From contig JAPOYA010000044.1 in NCBI GenBank assembly GCA_026706815.1, positions 1 through 64,000 of the forward strand: DNA of 64,000 bases. Reading direction: 5' to 3'. The DNA comes from Acidimicrobiaceae bacterium. Lineage in GTDB: Bacteria > Actinomycetota > Acidimicrobiia > Acidimicrobiales > Aldehydirespiratoraceae. Numbering within the stretch: the stretch's first letter is position 1; every line of letters begins with the position of its first letter. Shown here one piece after another: positions 35,863 to 46,416 of the stretch. The notes beneath the pieces are model-generated. The model searched no databases, had not been told where the DNA came from, and saw only the letters and a list, made by a program, of their open reading frames with translations. Made by a program: the position numbers and the translations under genes.

Positions 35863-35962
35863 CCATGCTAGCGCTGCGGACGGCGCCGCAGACCCGCGGA
35901 CAACCTGTGCGCCCATGCCAGCGCTGCGGACGGCGCCGCAGACCCGCGGACAACCTGTGCGC
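35863..35962. repeat. Two tandem copies of a 50-bp unit between rapZ and uvrC
   Basis: Bases 35863-35912 and 35913-35962 are nearly identical (one difference seen, CCATGCTA versus CCATGCCA). Each unit contains GCTGCGGACGGCGCCGCAG, itself partly self-complementary. The repeat fills the whole 106-base gap and stops just before the uvrC stop codon. Confidence 0.85.
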
Positions 35963-35964
35963 CC

Positions 35965-37845
35965 TTACCTCGATTTCGGGGCCGGTCGGACTCGGTGGAG
36001 ATGGGCGTAGATGTTCTCTGCCACTTCGTCGGGGAGCCAGCTCAGCTCCTTGAGGTCGGCCAGAGCCGCTCGTCTCACTGCCTTCACACCTCCGAGTTCC
36101 CTGGTCAGGCGCTTCTTTCGAGCCGGACCGAGTCCGGCGACGCCATCAAGCGCCGAGCGGGTCATCCGCTTGTCGCGCAGCTGGCGATGATAGGCGACCG
36201 CAAACCGGTGGCTCTCGTCGCGGATCCGTTGAAGCAGGTACAGCGCCTCGGATTGGCGGGGAAGCAGAATTGATTCGCTTCGTCCGGGCACGAACACCTC
36301 TTCAAACTGTTTGGCCAGCGCAACCACGGGAATCTCAGCGGACAGACCGAGCTCGGCCAGAACCCGCTCCGCAACCCCGAGCTGTCCCTTGCCGCCGTCG
36401 ACCACCAGCAGTTGCGGCGGATAAGAGAACCTGCCGTCACGCTCTTCCACAGGAACTCGGCGCTCTTTCAGATACGCCGACAGCCTGCGGGTCAGCACCT
36501 CCTCCATTGCCGCAAAGTCATCGTTTCCGGGCACTGACCGGATCTGGAAGCGTCGATAGTCGGACTTCTTCGGCAACCCGTCCTCAAGCACCACCATTGA
36601 TCCCACGTAGTCGGTTCCCTGAATATGGCTCATGTCGTAGCACTCGATCCGCAGAGGCACGAGCGGCAGGCCGAGATGCTGTTGCAACTCGTTGAGCGCT
36701 CTGGCACGGCTGTTGTGATCATTGGCGCGTTTGAGGCGGTGACGGTTGAAGGCCTCCTCGGCGTTCTGGGCAACCGTCTCGTGAAGGCGCCTCTTGTCGC
36801 CGCGTTGCGGCACCCGGATCTCCACCCGGGTACCCCGTGCTTCGCTGATCCACTCCTCGTACAGCCGCGGATCGTGCGGCAGCCTCGGCACCAGCACCTC
36901 TTTGGGCCAGCCGATCGGGTTGTCGTCGAAGTAGAGACGTTCAAGCACCCTGCTCATCAGTTCGGGCTCGTCGAGCTCTTCTGCTTTGTCGACGACGAAG
37001 CCCCTGCGTCCCATGACCCTCCCCTTGCGCACGAAGAAGACCTGCACCGCGGCTTCCAGCTCATCGTCGAAGACGCCGATCACATCGGCGTCGCTTCGGC
37101 GGGGAAAGACCATCTGCTGCTTCTCGACCGCCTTGCGGACCGAGCGCAGACGGTCTCTGAAGTAGCCCGCCCTCTCGTACTCCAACGCGTCGCTCGCCTC
37201 ATGCATCTGCTCGGTGAGCCTGGCGATCACCTCATCGGCGTCACCGGCGAGAAAGCTGATGAGCTCAGCGACCATGCCGTCGTAGGCCTCCTTGTCGACC
37301 TCATCGACGCAGGGCCCGGCACATTTCTCTATGTGGTACAGCAGACACGGCTTGCCCAGCCGCCGGTGATCGCGGAACTTGTTGTCCGAACAGGTGCGGA
37401 TGGGGAATGTTCGCAGCAGCAGGTCGAGGGTCTCGCGGATGGCGTAAGCGTGGCCGTAGGGCCCGAAATAGCGATTGCCCTTCTTGCGCCTGCCCCGTAT
37501 GACCATCGCCCGGGGCCACTCGTCGATCATCGTCAAGCACAGGAACGGATACGACTTGTCGTCGGTGTAGCGGACGTTGAAACGCGGCTTGTGGCGCTGG
37601 ATGAGCGAGAACTCCAGCATCAGCGCCTCGACCTCGTTGGCCACCTGAATCCACTCAACCGATTCGGCGCTCTCAACCATATGACGGGTGCGGGCCGGCA
37701 GTTTGCGGGGATTCTGAAAGTAGTTGGAGAGCCGAGATCGCAAGTTCTTGGCCTTCCCGACATAGATCATCCGGCCTTCCCGGTCCTTGAACTGGTATGA
37801 GCCAGGAGTGTCGGGAATCGAGCCGGCCGGCGGACGGGAGATCAT
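35965..37845 (-). CDS. uvrC: Excinuclease ABC subunit C
   Basis: A 626-residue nuclease making both incisions in nucleotide excision repair. The N-terminal GIY-YIG domain is seen in GSYQFKDREGRMIYVGKAK (about residues 14-32). The Cys-containing KPCLLYHIEKCAGPC follows, then a UVR motif around DALEYERAGYFRDRL, the RNase H-like C-terminal nuclease with ECYDMSHIQGTDYVG and VVDGGKGQL, and a helix-hairpin-helix near the end (LDGVAGLGPARKKRL). Full length. Confidence 0.97.
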   Translation of the reverse strand: MISRPPAGSIPDTPGSYQFKDREGRMIYVGKAKNLRSRLSNYFQNPRKLPARTRHMVESAESVEWIQVANEVEALMLEFSLIQRHKPRFNVRYTDDKSYPFLCLTMIDEWPRAMVIRGRRKKGNRYFGPYGHAYAIRETLDLLLRTFPIRTCSDNKFRDHRRLGKPCLLYHIEKCAGPCVDEVDKEAYDGMVAELISFLAGDADEVIARLTEQMHEASDALEYERAGYFRDRLRSVRKAVEKQQMVFPRRSDADVIGVFDDELEAAVQVFFVRKGRVMGRRGFVVDKAEELDEPELMSRVLERLYFDDNPIGWPKEVLVPRLPHDPRLYEEWISEARGTRVEIRVPQRGDKRRLHETVAQNAEEAFNRHRLKRANDHNSRARALNELQQHLGLPLVPLRIECYDMSHIQGTDYVGSMVVLEDGLPKKSDYRRFQIRSVPGNDDFAAMEEVLTRRLSAYLKERRVPVEERDGRFSYPPQLLVVDGGKGQLGVAERVLAELGLSAEIPVVALAKQFEEVFVPGRSESILLPRQSEALYLLQRIRDESHRFAVAYHRQLRDKRMTRSALDGVAGLGPARKKRLTRELGGVKAVRRAALADLKELSWLPDEVAENIYAHLHRVRPAPKSR

Positions 37846-37861
37846 GGCCCTAGATCCGCCG

Positions 37862-37907
37862 GCTCTTGTTCGCTGCGCTCCACACCCCGCTCTTGTTCGC
37901 TGCGCTC
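37862..37907. repeat. 19-bp direct repeat between uvrC and uvrA
   Basis: GCTCTTGTTCGCTGCGCTC occurs at 37862-37880 and 37889-37907, spaced 27 bases start to start. No gene was seen in the 154-base gap 37846-37999. Confidence 0.7.
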
Positions 37908-37999
37908 ACCGGCCGCTCGGGCGCGGGCAGCCGCTCGGGCCACGGGTGTGCTCTCTGAGCCAGTTCGCGTTGAGTGTCTCCGGGCATTCCGCGCACCCT

Positions 38000-40846
38000 C
38001 TACCCGGACAGCATGGGCGCCAAGAACGCTCCGGTATGGCTCTCGGGGACAGCAGCCACCTCTTCAGGAGCGCCGACCGCGACCACGGTCCCCCCTCCCG
38101 ATCCGCCTTCGGGTCCGAGGTCGATCAACCAGTCAGCGGTCTTGATGACGTCTAGGTTGTGTTCGATCACGACCACCGTGTTGCCTTGGTCGACCAGACG
38201 GCTGAGAACGCCGAGCAGCTTGCGAATGTCCTCGAAATGAAGCCCTGTCGTGGGTTCGTCGAGGAGGTAGATGGTGTGGCCTGTCGAGCGTTTGGCCAGC
38301 TCGCCGGCCAGTTTCACACGCTGCGCCTCACCACCGGACAGTGTCGGCGCCGGCTGGCCCAAACGCACATAACCCAGCCCGACATCGACCAGAGTCTGCA
38401 TATGGCGGGCGATCGCCGGCTGGTTGGCGAAGAACTCGAGGGCCGTCTCGCAGGGCATGTCCAGAATCTCGGAGATGTTGCGGCCCTTGAACTGGACTTC
38501 CAAGGTGTCGCGGTTGTAGCGAACGCCCTTGCACACCTCGCACGGCACGTACACGTCGGGCAGGAAGTGCATCTCTATCTTGATCGTGCCGTCGCCGCGA
38601 CAGGCCTCGCAGCGCCCGCCCTTCACGTTGAACGAGAAGCGGCCCGGCAGATAGCCGCGGACCTTCGCTTCGTTGGTCTGCGAGAAGAGCTTGCGGATGT
38701 GGTCGAAGACGCTGGTGTAGGTGGCTGGATTGGAACGGGGGGTGCGCCCGATCGGCGACTGGTCGATGGCGATCACCTTGTCGAGATTCTCGATTCCCTC
38801 GATGCGGGTGTGCAGCCCCGGCGGGAGCCTCGAGGTGTAGATCCGCTGCATCAAGGCGCGGTGGAGTATCTCCTCGACCAGCGAGGACTTCCCTGAGCCC
38901 GACACGCCCGTGACGCATATGAACTTGCCGAGCGGGAAGTCGACGTCGATGTCCTTAAGGTTGTTGTGACGGGCCCCGCGGACTGTCAGGCGGGTGCCGT
39001 CGCCGATGCGGCGCACGGCTGGAACCTCGATCTGTCGCCGACCCGAGATGTACTGGCCGGTGATCGACTCCGGGTTCTCCAGCAGATCTTCGAAGGAGCC
39101 CGAGTGGACGACGCGACCGCCGTGCTCACCGGCGCCGGGGCCGACATCGACCACATGGTCGGCGACTCTGATCGTGTCTTCGTCGTGCTCCACCACAAGG
39201 ACTGTGTTGCCCAGATCCCGCATGCGCAGCAGCGTCTCGATCAGGCGGTGGTTGTCCCGCTGATGCAAGCCGATCGAGGGCTCGTCAAGCACGTAGAGCA
39301 CTCCGACAAGCCCTGAGCCGACCTGGGAGGCCAGGCGGATCCGCTGAGCTTCACCTCCGGCCAGAGACGCGGCGCCACGGGCCAGGGTCAGGTAGTCGAG
39401 ACCTACGTCGAGCAGGAAGCCGAGCCGGGCTTTGATCTCCTTCAACACCTGCTCGGCGATGATCGAGTCCCGCTCCGACAGCTCCAACTCGCCAAGGCAC
39501 TTGGCGGCCTCGGCGATCGACAGGGCGCAAAGGTCATGGATCGTGAGGTCGTTGATGGTCACCGCCAAAGACAGAGGTTTGAGCCGCGATCCATCACATT
39601 CGCGGCACGGAACCTGCCGCATGTACCCCTCAATGGTGTTGCGGGCCGCGTCGCTCTCGGACTCGCTGTGTCGGCGCATGAGGTACGGGACGACGCCCTC
39701 GAACTTCGCCTGATATACGCGGGTGCGGCCGTACCGGTTCTTGTAGCGGACCTGGACACGGTCCTTCACGCCTTTGGCCAGCAGCAGGATCTCCCGCTGT
39801 TTGTCGGTCAGTTCGTGCCAAGGCTGATCGGTTGGAATGTCGTAGGCCTTGCACACTGATTCGACCATTCTCGAGTAGTAGCGGGTGCGACCGGCGGCCC
39901 AGGGGGTGATCGCTCCCTGCGCGATCGTCGCGTCGGGGTCTGGCACCACGAGTTGGGCGTCCACCTCGAAGACTGTGCCGAGGCCGTCGCAGTGTGTGCA
40001 GGCCCCGTATGGGGAGTTGAACGAGAAGTTGCGGGGCGCCAACTCCTCGAAGGACTTGCCGTCTGAGGGCCGCGAGAGGTGTTGGCTGAACACGATGGTC
40101 TCAACAGGGCCTTCGCCTTCTCTGGGCACAATCTGGATCTCGGCGATCCCGCCGGTGAGGGACAGAGCTGTCTCAATCGAGTCGGTGAGGCGCCGTTCGA
40201 TCCCCTCGCGCAGCACCAGACGGTCCACGACAATCTGGATGTTGTGGGTTTCGTAGCGGGCCAGATCGAGTTCGTTCTGCTCGCTGAGCTCGAGCAGTCC
40301 ACCGTCGACGATCGCCCGCGCGAAGCCCTGCTGGGCGAGATCGGAGAGAAGCGTCTCGTAGGTGCCTTTGCGTCCGCGCACTATCGGCGCCAGAACCTGG
40401 AACCGGGTGTCTGCGGGAAGGGTCAGCACTTTGTCGACGATCTGCTGCGGGGTCTGGCGAACCAGTTCTTCGCCTGTCTCCGGATCGTGGGGGATGCCGA
40501 TTCGGGCATACAGCAGGCGCAGGTAGTCGTATACCTCAGTGACGGTGCCCACTGTGGAACGCGGATTGCGCGAGGCGCTCTTCTGGTCGATCGATATCGC
40601 TGGTGACAGGCCCTCGATGAAATCGACGTCGGGCTTCTCCATCTGTCCAAGGAACTGGCGGGCGTATGCCGACAGCGACTCCACGTAACGACGCTGGCCC
40701 TCGGCGTAGATCGTGTCGAACGCCAATGACGACTTGCCGGAGCCGGAGATCCCGGAGAAGACGATCAGTTTGTCCCGCGGCAGCTCCAAGTCGATGTCGC
40801 GAAGGTTGTGCTCGCGTGCCCCCGAGACGAATAACCGACCAGCCAC
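38000..40846 (-). CDS. uvrA: Excinuclease ABC subunit A
   Basis: A 948-residue damage-recognition ATPase. It has two ABC modules: Walker [10 protein letters not shown] near residue 33 and GVSGSGKSS near 645; signature motifs [12 protein letters not shown] and [12 protein letters not shown]; Walker [12 protein letters not shown] and [10 protein letters not shown]; and zinc-binding Cys clusters CTHCDG, CRECDG and [15 protein letters not shown] start. A LexA-type box lies 34 bases upstream, so SOS control is likely. Confidence 0.98.
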   Translation of the reverse strand: MAGRLFVSGAREHNLRDIDLELPRDKLIVFSGISGSGKSSLAFDTIYAEGQRRYVESLSAYARQFLGQMEKPDVDFIEGLSPAISIDQKSASRNPRSTVGTVTEVYDYLRLLYARIGIPHDPETGEELVRQTPQQIVDKVLTLPADTRFQVLAPIVRGRKGTYETLLSDLAQQGFARAIVDGGLLELSEQNELDLARYETHNIQIVVDRLVLREGIERRLTDSIETALSLTGGIAEIQIVPREGEGPVETIVFSQHLSRPSDGKSFEELAPRNFSFNSPYGACTHCDGLGTVFEVDAQLVVPDPDATIAQGAITPWAAGRTRYYSRMVESVCKAYDIPTDQPWHELTDKQREILLLAKGVKDRVQVRYKNRYGRTRVYQAKFEGVVPYLMRRHSESESDAARNTIEGYMRQVPCRECDGSRLKPLSLAVTINDLTIHDLCALSIAEAAKCLGELELSERDSIIAEQVLKEIKARLGFLLDVGLDYLTLARGAASLAGGEAQRIRLASQVGSGLVGVLYVLDEPSIGLHQRDNHRLIETLLRMRDLGNTVLVVEHDEDTIRVADHVVDVGPGAGEHGGRVVHSGSFEDLLENPESITGQYISGRRQIEVPAVRRIGDGTRLTVRGARHNNLKDIDVDFPLGKFICVTGVSGSGKSSLVEEILHRALMQRIYTSRLPPGLHTRIEGIENLDKVIAIDQSPIGRTPRSNPATYTSVFDHIRKLFSQTNEAKVRGYLPGRFSFNVKGGRCEACRGDGTIKIEMHFLPDVYVPCEVCKGVRYNRDTLEVQFKGRNISEILDMPCETALEFFANQPAIARHMQTLVDVGLGYVRLGQPAPTLSGGEAQRVKLAGELAKRSTGHTIYLLDEPTTGLHFEDIRKLLGVLSRLVDQGNTVVVIEHNLDVIKTADWLIDLGPEGGSGGGTVVAVGAPEEVAAVPESHTGAFLAPMLSG

Positions 40847-40879
40847 GCCCGCACTCTAGCGCTCCCGCCCTGCCGAAAC

Positions 40880-40895
40880 ACGAACATTCGTTCGA
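40880..40895. promoter_or_regulatory. LexA (SOS) box upstream of uvrA
   Basis: ACGAACATTCGTTCGA matches the actinobacterial LexA consensus TCGAAC-N4-GTTCGA at every defined position but the first. It is centred about 42 bases before the uvrA start codon. uvrA is a known SOS gene in many bacteria. Confidence 0.75.
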
Positions 40896-40911
40896 TCTTT
40901 TGCCCAAGAGT

Positions 40912-41205
40912 TCACTCCTCTGGGCTGGAGCATCCGCAGTTGGGGCGGGTTACGCCGAGCGTGTCGAGATGCGCAGAGTAAACGACTAGGAGTTCGTCTC
41001 CAGACAAAAACAGTGTGTCTATCAGGCGGTATCGGGCGTTGATGTCCTTGGGGGCCACATCTGCGTCAAGGTTGTAGTCGAAATCGATGGTGTCGTATCG
41101 GACCTCGCTCGCAAGCGTGGCGATCCGACCCGGCCGGCAAGCACTGGGTGAGAGCCACACGCCTACAGATGCCGACAGCCGTCTCACGCATGTGGCCCCA
41201 AGCAA
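40912..41205 (-). CDS. Doubtful small hypothetical protein between uvrB and uvrA
   Basis: A 97-codon frame with a TTG start. The C-terminal two thirds (VRYDTIDFDYNLDADVAP, RYRLIDTLFLSGDELLVVYS) have protein-like composition, while the first 30 codons do not. No family recognised. It sits in a 650-base stretch that interrupts the uvrB-uvrA pair and includes a protease relic, so it may itself be a remnant. Confidence 0.25.
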   Translation of the reverse strand: MLGATCVRRLSASVGVWLSPSACRPGRIATLASEVRYDTIDFDYNLDADVAPKDINARYRLIDTLFLSGDELLVVYSAHLDTLGVTRPNCGCSSPEE

Positions 41206-41251
41206 CCCAAAGACCAGAAAGGCAATCCGATGAACCGGACAACCCCACTAA

Positions 41252-41443
41252 TTTGCATACTGGCGCTGTCGATTTTCTGCACGCGATGTGGTCGGTTGCG
41301 AAGTGAGATCCAACATGGAAGGTGACTACGTCTGCCACTTCGGGATCTCTTCGGGCTATTCATGTGGCACCGTAGCTTCGACTACCCACGACCCCGAGGC
41401 ACCGGGTTCGAGTCCGCCGTCGAAGTATCGAGAGCTTTTTTGA
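41252..41443 (+). pseudogene. Relic of a streptogrisin-like S1 protease domain
   Basis: Between in-frame stops, the plus strand encodes NMEGDYVCHFGISSGYSCG followed by TVAST. This is the disulfide hairpin before the serine loop of bacterial trypsin-like proteases (pattern VCxxGxxSxxxCGxv), and aligns with VLCRTGYRSEACGQLIS of the protease at 51.5-52.5 kb. The GDSGGP motif and all catalytic residues are missing. A short, isolated fossil. Confidence 0.45.
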
Positions 41444-41497
41444 GAGCAATCTATGAACTATTCGAAAGCAATCTGTGTCGGAGGGAAACCATCGAGA

Positions 41498-43546
<2,049 letters not shown>

Positions 43547-43632
43547 CCTCTCAACCTACCCGCGCTGTGCTTGCGCCGGGCGCAGCCGGAGCCGCGGGAC
43601 TCGGTGCTCGCTCCGCGTGCAACCGACGACGG

Positions 43633-44472
43633 CTACCAGCCGAGGGAGCGCAGCAGGTCCGACGCAAGGATTGAGGTTTGGAGCGCGACGGTCTCAGGCA
43701 CACCGACTCCTTCCTCAGCCCGTCCTGCCATCATCGACCCCAGGGCAGTTGGCCCCGCGGCAAAATCCTCTCGGAGGAAGCCAACTGCCTCCATGGTGGT
43801 CTCCGTCGCAAGCTCGTCGAGCAGCAAGCGATCTATGCCTTCAGCAAGTACCTCGGTCTGGGTGGCGACAAGGAGCCGGTAGATATCGTGTGCGTCCTTG
43901 TCGACGAGCCTGTGCGGCACACCCGCTGCCCGCTCGTGGATCTTGTGCGTCTTGGCGACTAAAAGCGCTGCCGAGCCCGCGACCCGCACCTCGTAGGAGC
44001 GTCGGTCCGCCGGGTCAAGCGCCGCCACGGTAATCCACTCGTTGTCAACGACGGTCGCCTCCAGTCCTCGTGCTCGCCTCGTCGCGTGCTTGTCGTGGGG
44101 TGGAATCCGCGCACCTCGAGTTGACTTGCCTCCGTCGCCCGCCAGACTCTCCGGGACCATTAGGTCTACGGGGATTCCAGTCGAGTTCAGCCACGCACCC
44201 GGCTGATTCTTCGTGGCGTCTCGGTGGAATCCTCCGCGCTCCATCGCCATCTGTAACAGCGGTTCATCATCGAGAGTGCGAGGATCAACAGCGAGATCAC
44301 TGTCTTTGGTGGCCTCCGCGACGGCAACCAGGGCGCCCTTGGCACGGATGTAGACCGCCTGCGCTCCGATGACGATAACCGAGTCGCGATGCTGCTCTAG
44401 GGCGTCGAAGGCGTCAAGCAGGGCGGAGCGGGCTTGGGTGAGAAGATCGTTAGATCCGCCAGAATTGCTCAT
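43633..44472 (-). CDS. AbiEii-like nucleotidyltransferase (putative toxin)
   Basis: A 279-residue protein with a minimal nucleotidyltransferase pattern. G36-A37 (VIVIGAQAVYIRA) is followed by T55-K56-D57-S58-D59 (the DxD metal site), a third acid at D103 (IPVDLMVPESL), and the downstream K-x-H / KDAHDIYRLL segment (about 174-200) typical of AbiEii/AbiGii proteins. Such toxins transfer nucleotides to tRNA or other targets. It overlaps the upstream partner gene by 23 bases, so the two are co-translated. Assignment rests on motif layout. Confidence 0.65.
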   Translation of the reverse strand: MSNSGGSNDLLTQARSALLDAFDALEQHRDSVIVIGAQAVYIRAKGALVAVAEATKDSDLAVDPRTLDDEPLLQMAMERGGFHRDATKNQPGAWLNSTGIPVDLMVPESLAGDGGKSTRGARIPPHDKHATRRARGLEATVVDNEWITVAALDPADRRSYEVRVAGSAALLVAKTHKIHERAAGVPHRLVDKDAHDIYRLLVATQTEVLAEGIDRLLLDELATETTMEAVGFLREDFAAGPTALGSMMAGRAEEGVGVPETVALQTSILASDLLRSLGW

Positions 44473-45529
44473 TGCGTTTCATCCACTCGAGCAACTCCTC
44501 GGACTCACTTGGGTTGCGGCCGGGCCCGGTCATCAGGTCCACAACGACTTGGGACGGAGCGGCGATGCTCACGCCGTCACTGTTGGTTGCTGACCTTTCA
44601 AACACGACCTCGTACCTTGGTTGAGCGAGCATAACGTTGGCCCCAGCATCAGCGGGACGCAGATCCCAGGCGTCACAAACCTGCTCGACGTCGGCGACAT
44701 AGATCATTGCGAGCCGAGCAGGCGCGTACGGTGCCCACTCCGCTGCCGCCAACGTGCCCGACACCGCGTAACGCGCTGAATCGTCTGTCGAACAGACGCT
44801 CTCCATAAGAGCCGCTAATCCTCGCGGGGCGAGCCAACTCGTCACCTGATTGGTACGCAGGAAGCCGTAGTCATCACTCCAGCGGCGAAGCACCTTGGTC
44901 CAGTCCGAAACGCTGACCCGACCGTTCTCGTCACGGGCAGCCATACCTTCACGTTCGAGGAACTCCACAACGCGATATGTCGATCCTGTCGATGTCTTCG
45001 ACGCGTCAACCAACTCCCGGACGGTCCAAGCACCGGTGAAGTCGGCAACAGCGCGCACGATCTTGGCCGCGGGCTCACCTTTCAGGGTCCCACGAGGGCG
45101 TCCCGGCCCCCGCCAGGGATCGCGATCCGCGCCACGGTCAGAGATAAACAGACGCGGGTCGTCGAGTTCAACGCGCATGTTCCCGGTGGCGTCAACGTAT
45201 GAGAGTCCGGCCTCGGCCAGTTTCCCGCGAACCGGTGGCGACAAGTAGCGCGCTATAACCAGGCCCTGTGCCCTCGGGAACCGCGGAGCGAGCAAATTGA
45301 GTCGATCACGAAGAAGAGCAACATCTCGCCCCTCGACAACCCGCTTTGCCTCGACAACCAAGGTGGCAGGGTTCCCATCAGAGTCGCTTATCTCAATAAG
45401 GGCGTCGATTTGCTTATCGGGCCCAGCGATCAGGCGCGTACGCCACCACGACGGTAAACGATCGGCAAGCAGCGCCGCTCCTCGACGTACCACTTCGGTT
45501 TCAGTTTCTGGTGCATCGGTGTCTGCCAT
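44450..45529 (-). CDS. AbiEi-like regulator with PD-(D/E)xK-like N-terminal domain (putative antitoxin)
   Basis: A 359-residue protein. Residues 25-130 look like a restriction-endonuclease fold: D42 (IDALIEI) then E60-A-K62 (TLVVEAKR) give the D...ExK motif, followed by GLSYVDATGNMRV, a motif seen in AbiEi-annotated proteins. Residues 150-212 form a winged helix (AAKIVRAVADFTGAWTVREL, STYRVVEFLEREGM). The rest is a C-terminal sensor or toxin-binding domain. RBS AAGGA precedes the ATG. Most likely the regulator/antitoxin of the nucleotidyltransferase; an active nuclease role is possible. Confidence 0.6.
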   Translation of the reverse strand: MADTDAPETETEVVRRGAALLADRLPSWWRTRLIAGPDKQIDALIEISDSDGNPATLVVEAKRVVEGRDVALLRDRLNLLAPRFPRAQGLVIARYLSPPVRGKLAEAGLSYVDATGNMRVELDDPRLFISDRGADRDPWRGPGRPRGTLKGEPAAKIVRAVADFTGAWTVRELVDASKTSTGSTYRVVEFLEREGMAARDENGRVSVSDWTKVLRRWSDDYGFLRTNQVTSWLAPRGLAALMESVCSTDDSARYAVSGTLAAAEWAPYAPARLAMIYVADVEQVCDAWDLRPADAGANVMLAQPRYEVVFERSATNSDGVSIAAPSQVVVDLMTGPGRNPSESEELLEWMKRNEQFWRI

Positions 45530-45548
45530 GGCGTTCCTTCTCGACAGT

Positions 45549-45601
45549 GTTCAGAAAATAACATAGTTCCGTCGCTGTCGGAATATGGTATATTTCTGAA
45601 C
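45549..45601. promoter_or_regulatory. Nested inverted repeats upstream of the AbiE-like pair
   Basis: GTTCAGAAA (45549-45557) and TTTCTGAAC (45593-45601) are exact inverted arms; inside them TTCCG (45567-45571) and CGGAA (45579-45583) form a second pair around the same centre. The set lies 20-72 bases before the start at 45529 in an AT-rich stretch. It fits a cooperative operator such as AbiEi proteins use. Confidence 0.55.
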
Positions 45602-45627
45602 GTTAAATTGAGAAGCCACACGCCAGT

Positions 45628-45657
45628 CTCCATTTTGACCGCCTCCATTTTGACCGC
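45628..45657. repeat. Perfect 15-bp tandem repeat
   Basis: CTCCATTTTGACCGC occurs twice back to back in the 240-base gap between the AbiE-like operator and coaE. No gene was recognised in 45602-45770. Confidence 0.75.
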
Positions 45658-45770
45658 CAATGAGGATAACTGAGAACGATCCCGCCCTCGTGACGCTCAA
45701 ACTTGGCAACGCGGATCGCGTCAACATTGCGCTCCGACTCTTCGCTTGGCGTGCCCGCGCAGCGCAAGGC

Positions 45771-46400
45771 TCAAGTGGGTTGCGCTTGTGGGAGGGAGGT
45801 GATCCACTCCCATGCCGCGTCGATATTGCGTTCCAGCGCTGTCAGGTCGCCGGAGTTGTCGATCACCCAGCCGGCTACGGCTCTGCGGGCTTCGCGGCTT
45901 GCCTGATTGGCGATCCGGGCACGGGCGTCGGCTTCATCGAATCCCCGGCCGGCGACCAGGCGTTCAACCGTCGTCTCGGTGTCCGCGTCGACCACGACGA
46001 TGCCGGCGAGATCCCCGAACTGATCCGCAATCGACTTGCCGTCCGCTCCGACCAATAACGGGAGGTCGAGCACCACGACGGCATCGCTGCCCTCAAACAG
46101 TCCGCGCCGCCGATCGATCTCGCTGTAGAGCGTCGGGTGGACGATCCCGCCCAGGGCCTTCAGCTCGTCAGGATCGTTGAAGGCGATCTCCGCTACCGCA
46201 GCCCGATCGAGGCTGCCGTCCTCCGCCACGACTCCTGTGCCCCAGCGCTGAACCATCGCTTCGAAGACAGGCTGACCCGGCTCCTGCAACTCCCGCACGA
46301 TCCGGTCGGCGTCGATCAGTTCCGCCCCCCGAGCCACGAAGGCGTCGGCGACGGTCGACTTGCCCGAGCCCATCCCGCCGGTGAGCGCGACCTCTATCAC
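45771..46400 (-). CDS. coaE: Dephospho-CoA kinase
   Basis: A 209-residue P-loop kinase for the last step of CoA synthesis. Walker A GGMGSGKST (residues 8-16), the CoA-site DADRIVRELQEPG and LDLPLLVGADG, and the lid VVDADTETTVERLVAGRG agree with CoaE. The GTG at 46400 is the best start; the frame upstream is antisense-like and Arg/Pro-rich. It begins 16 bases after rpsA, an order common in actinobacteria. Confidence 0.95.
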   Translation of the reverse strand: MIEVALTGGMGSGKSTVADAFVARGAELIDADRIVRELQEPGQPVFEAMVQRWGTGVVAEDGSLDRAAVAEIAFNDPDELKALGGIVHPTLYSEIDRRRGLFEGSDAVVVLDLPLLVGADGKSIADQFGDLAGIVVVDADTETTVERLVAGRGFDEADARARIANQASREARRAVAGWVIDNSGDLTALERNIDAAWEWITSLPQAQPT

Positions 46401-46416
46401 TAGTGGGCCTCTGTCA

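Noticed and set aside
41376-41425. tRNA-like element: 7-bp arms CTTCGAC/GTCGAAG enclosing GGTTCGAGTCC, which looks like a T-loop
   Set aside because: Only 50 bases, no anticodon or D-arm, and the T-stem does not pair; the same bases are explained by the protease relic reading frame.
45430-45660. 76-residue minus-strand frame upstream of the AbiE-like pair
   Set aside because: It runs across the tandem repeat, the operator and the start of the regulator gene in another phase and has no domain.
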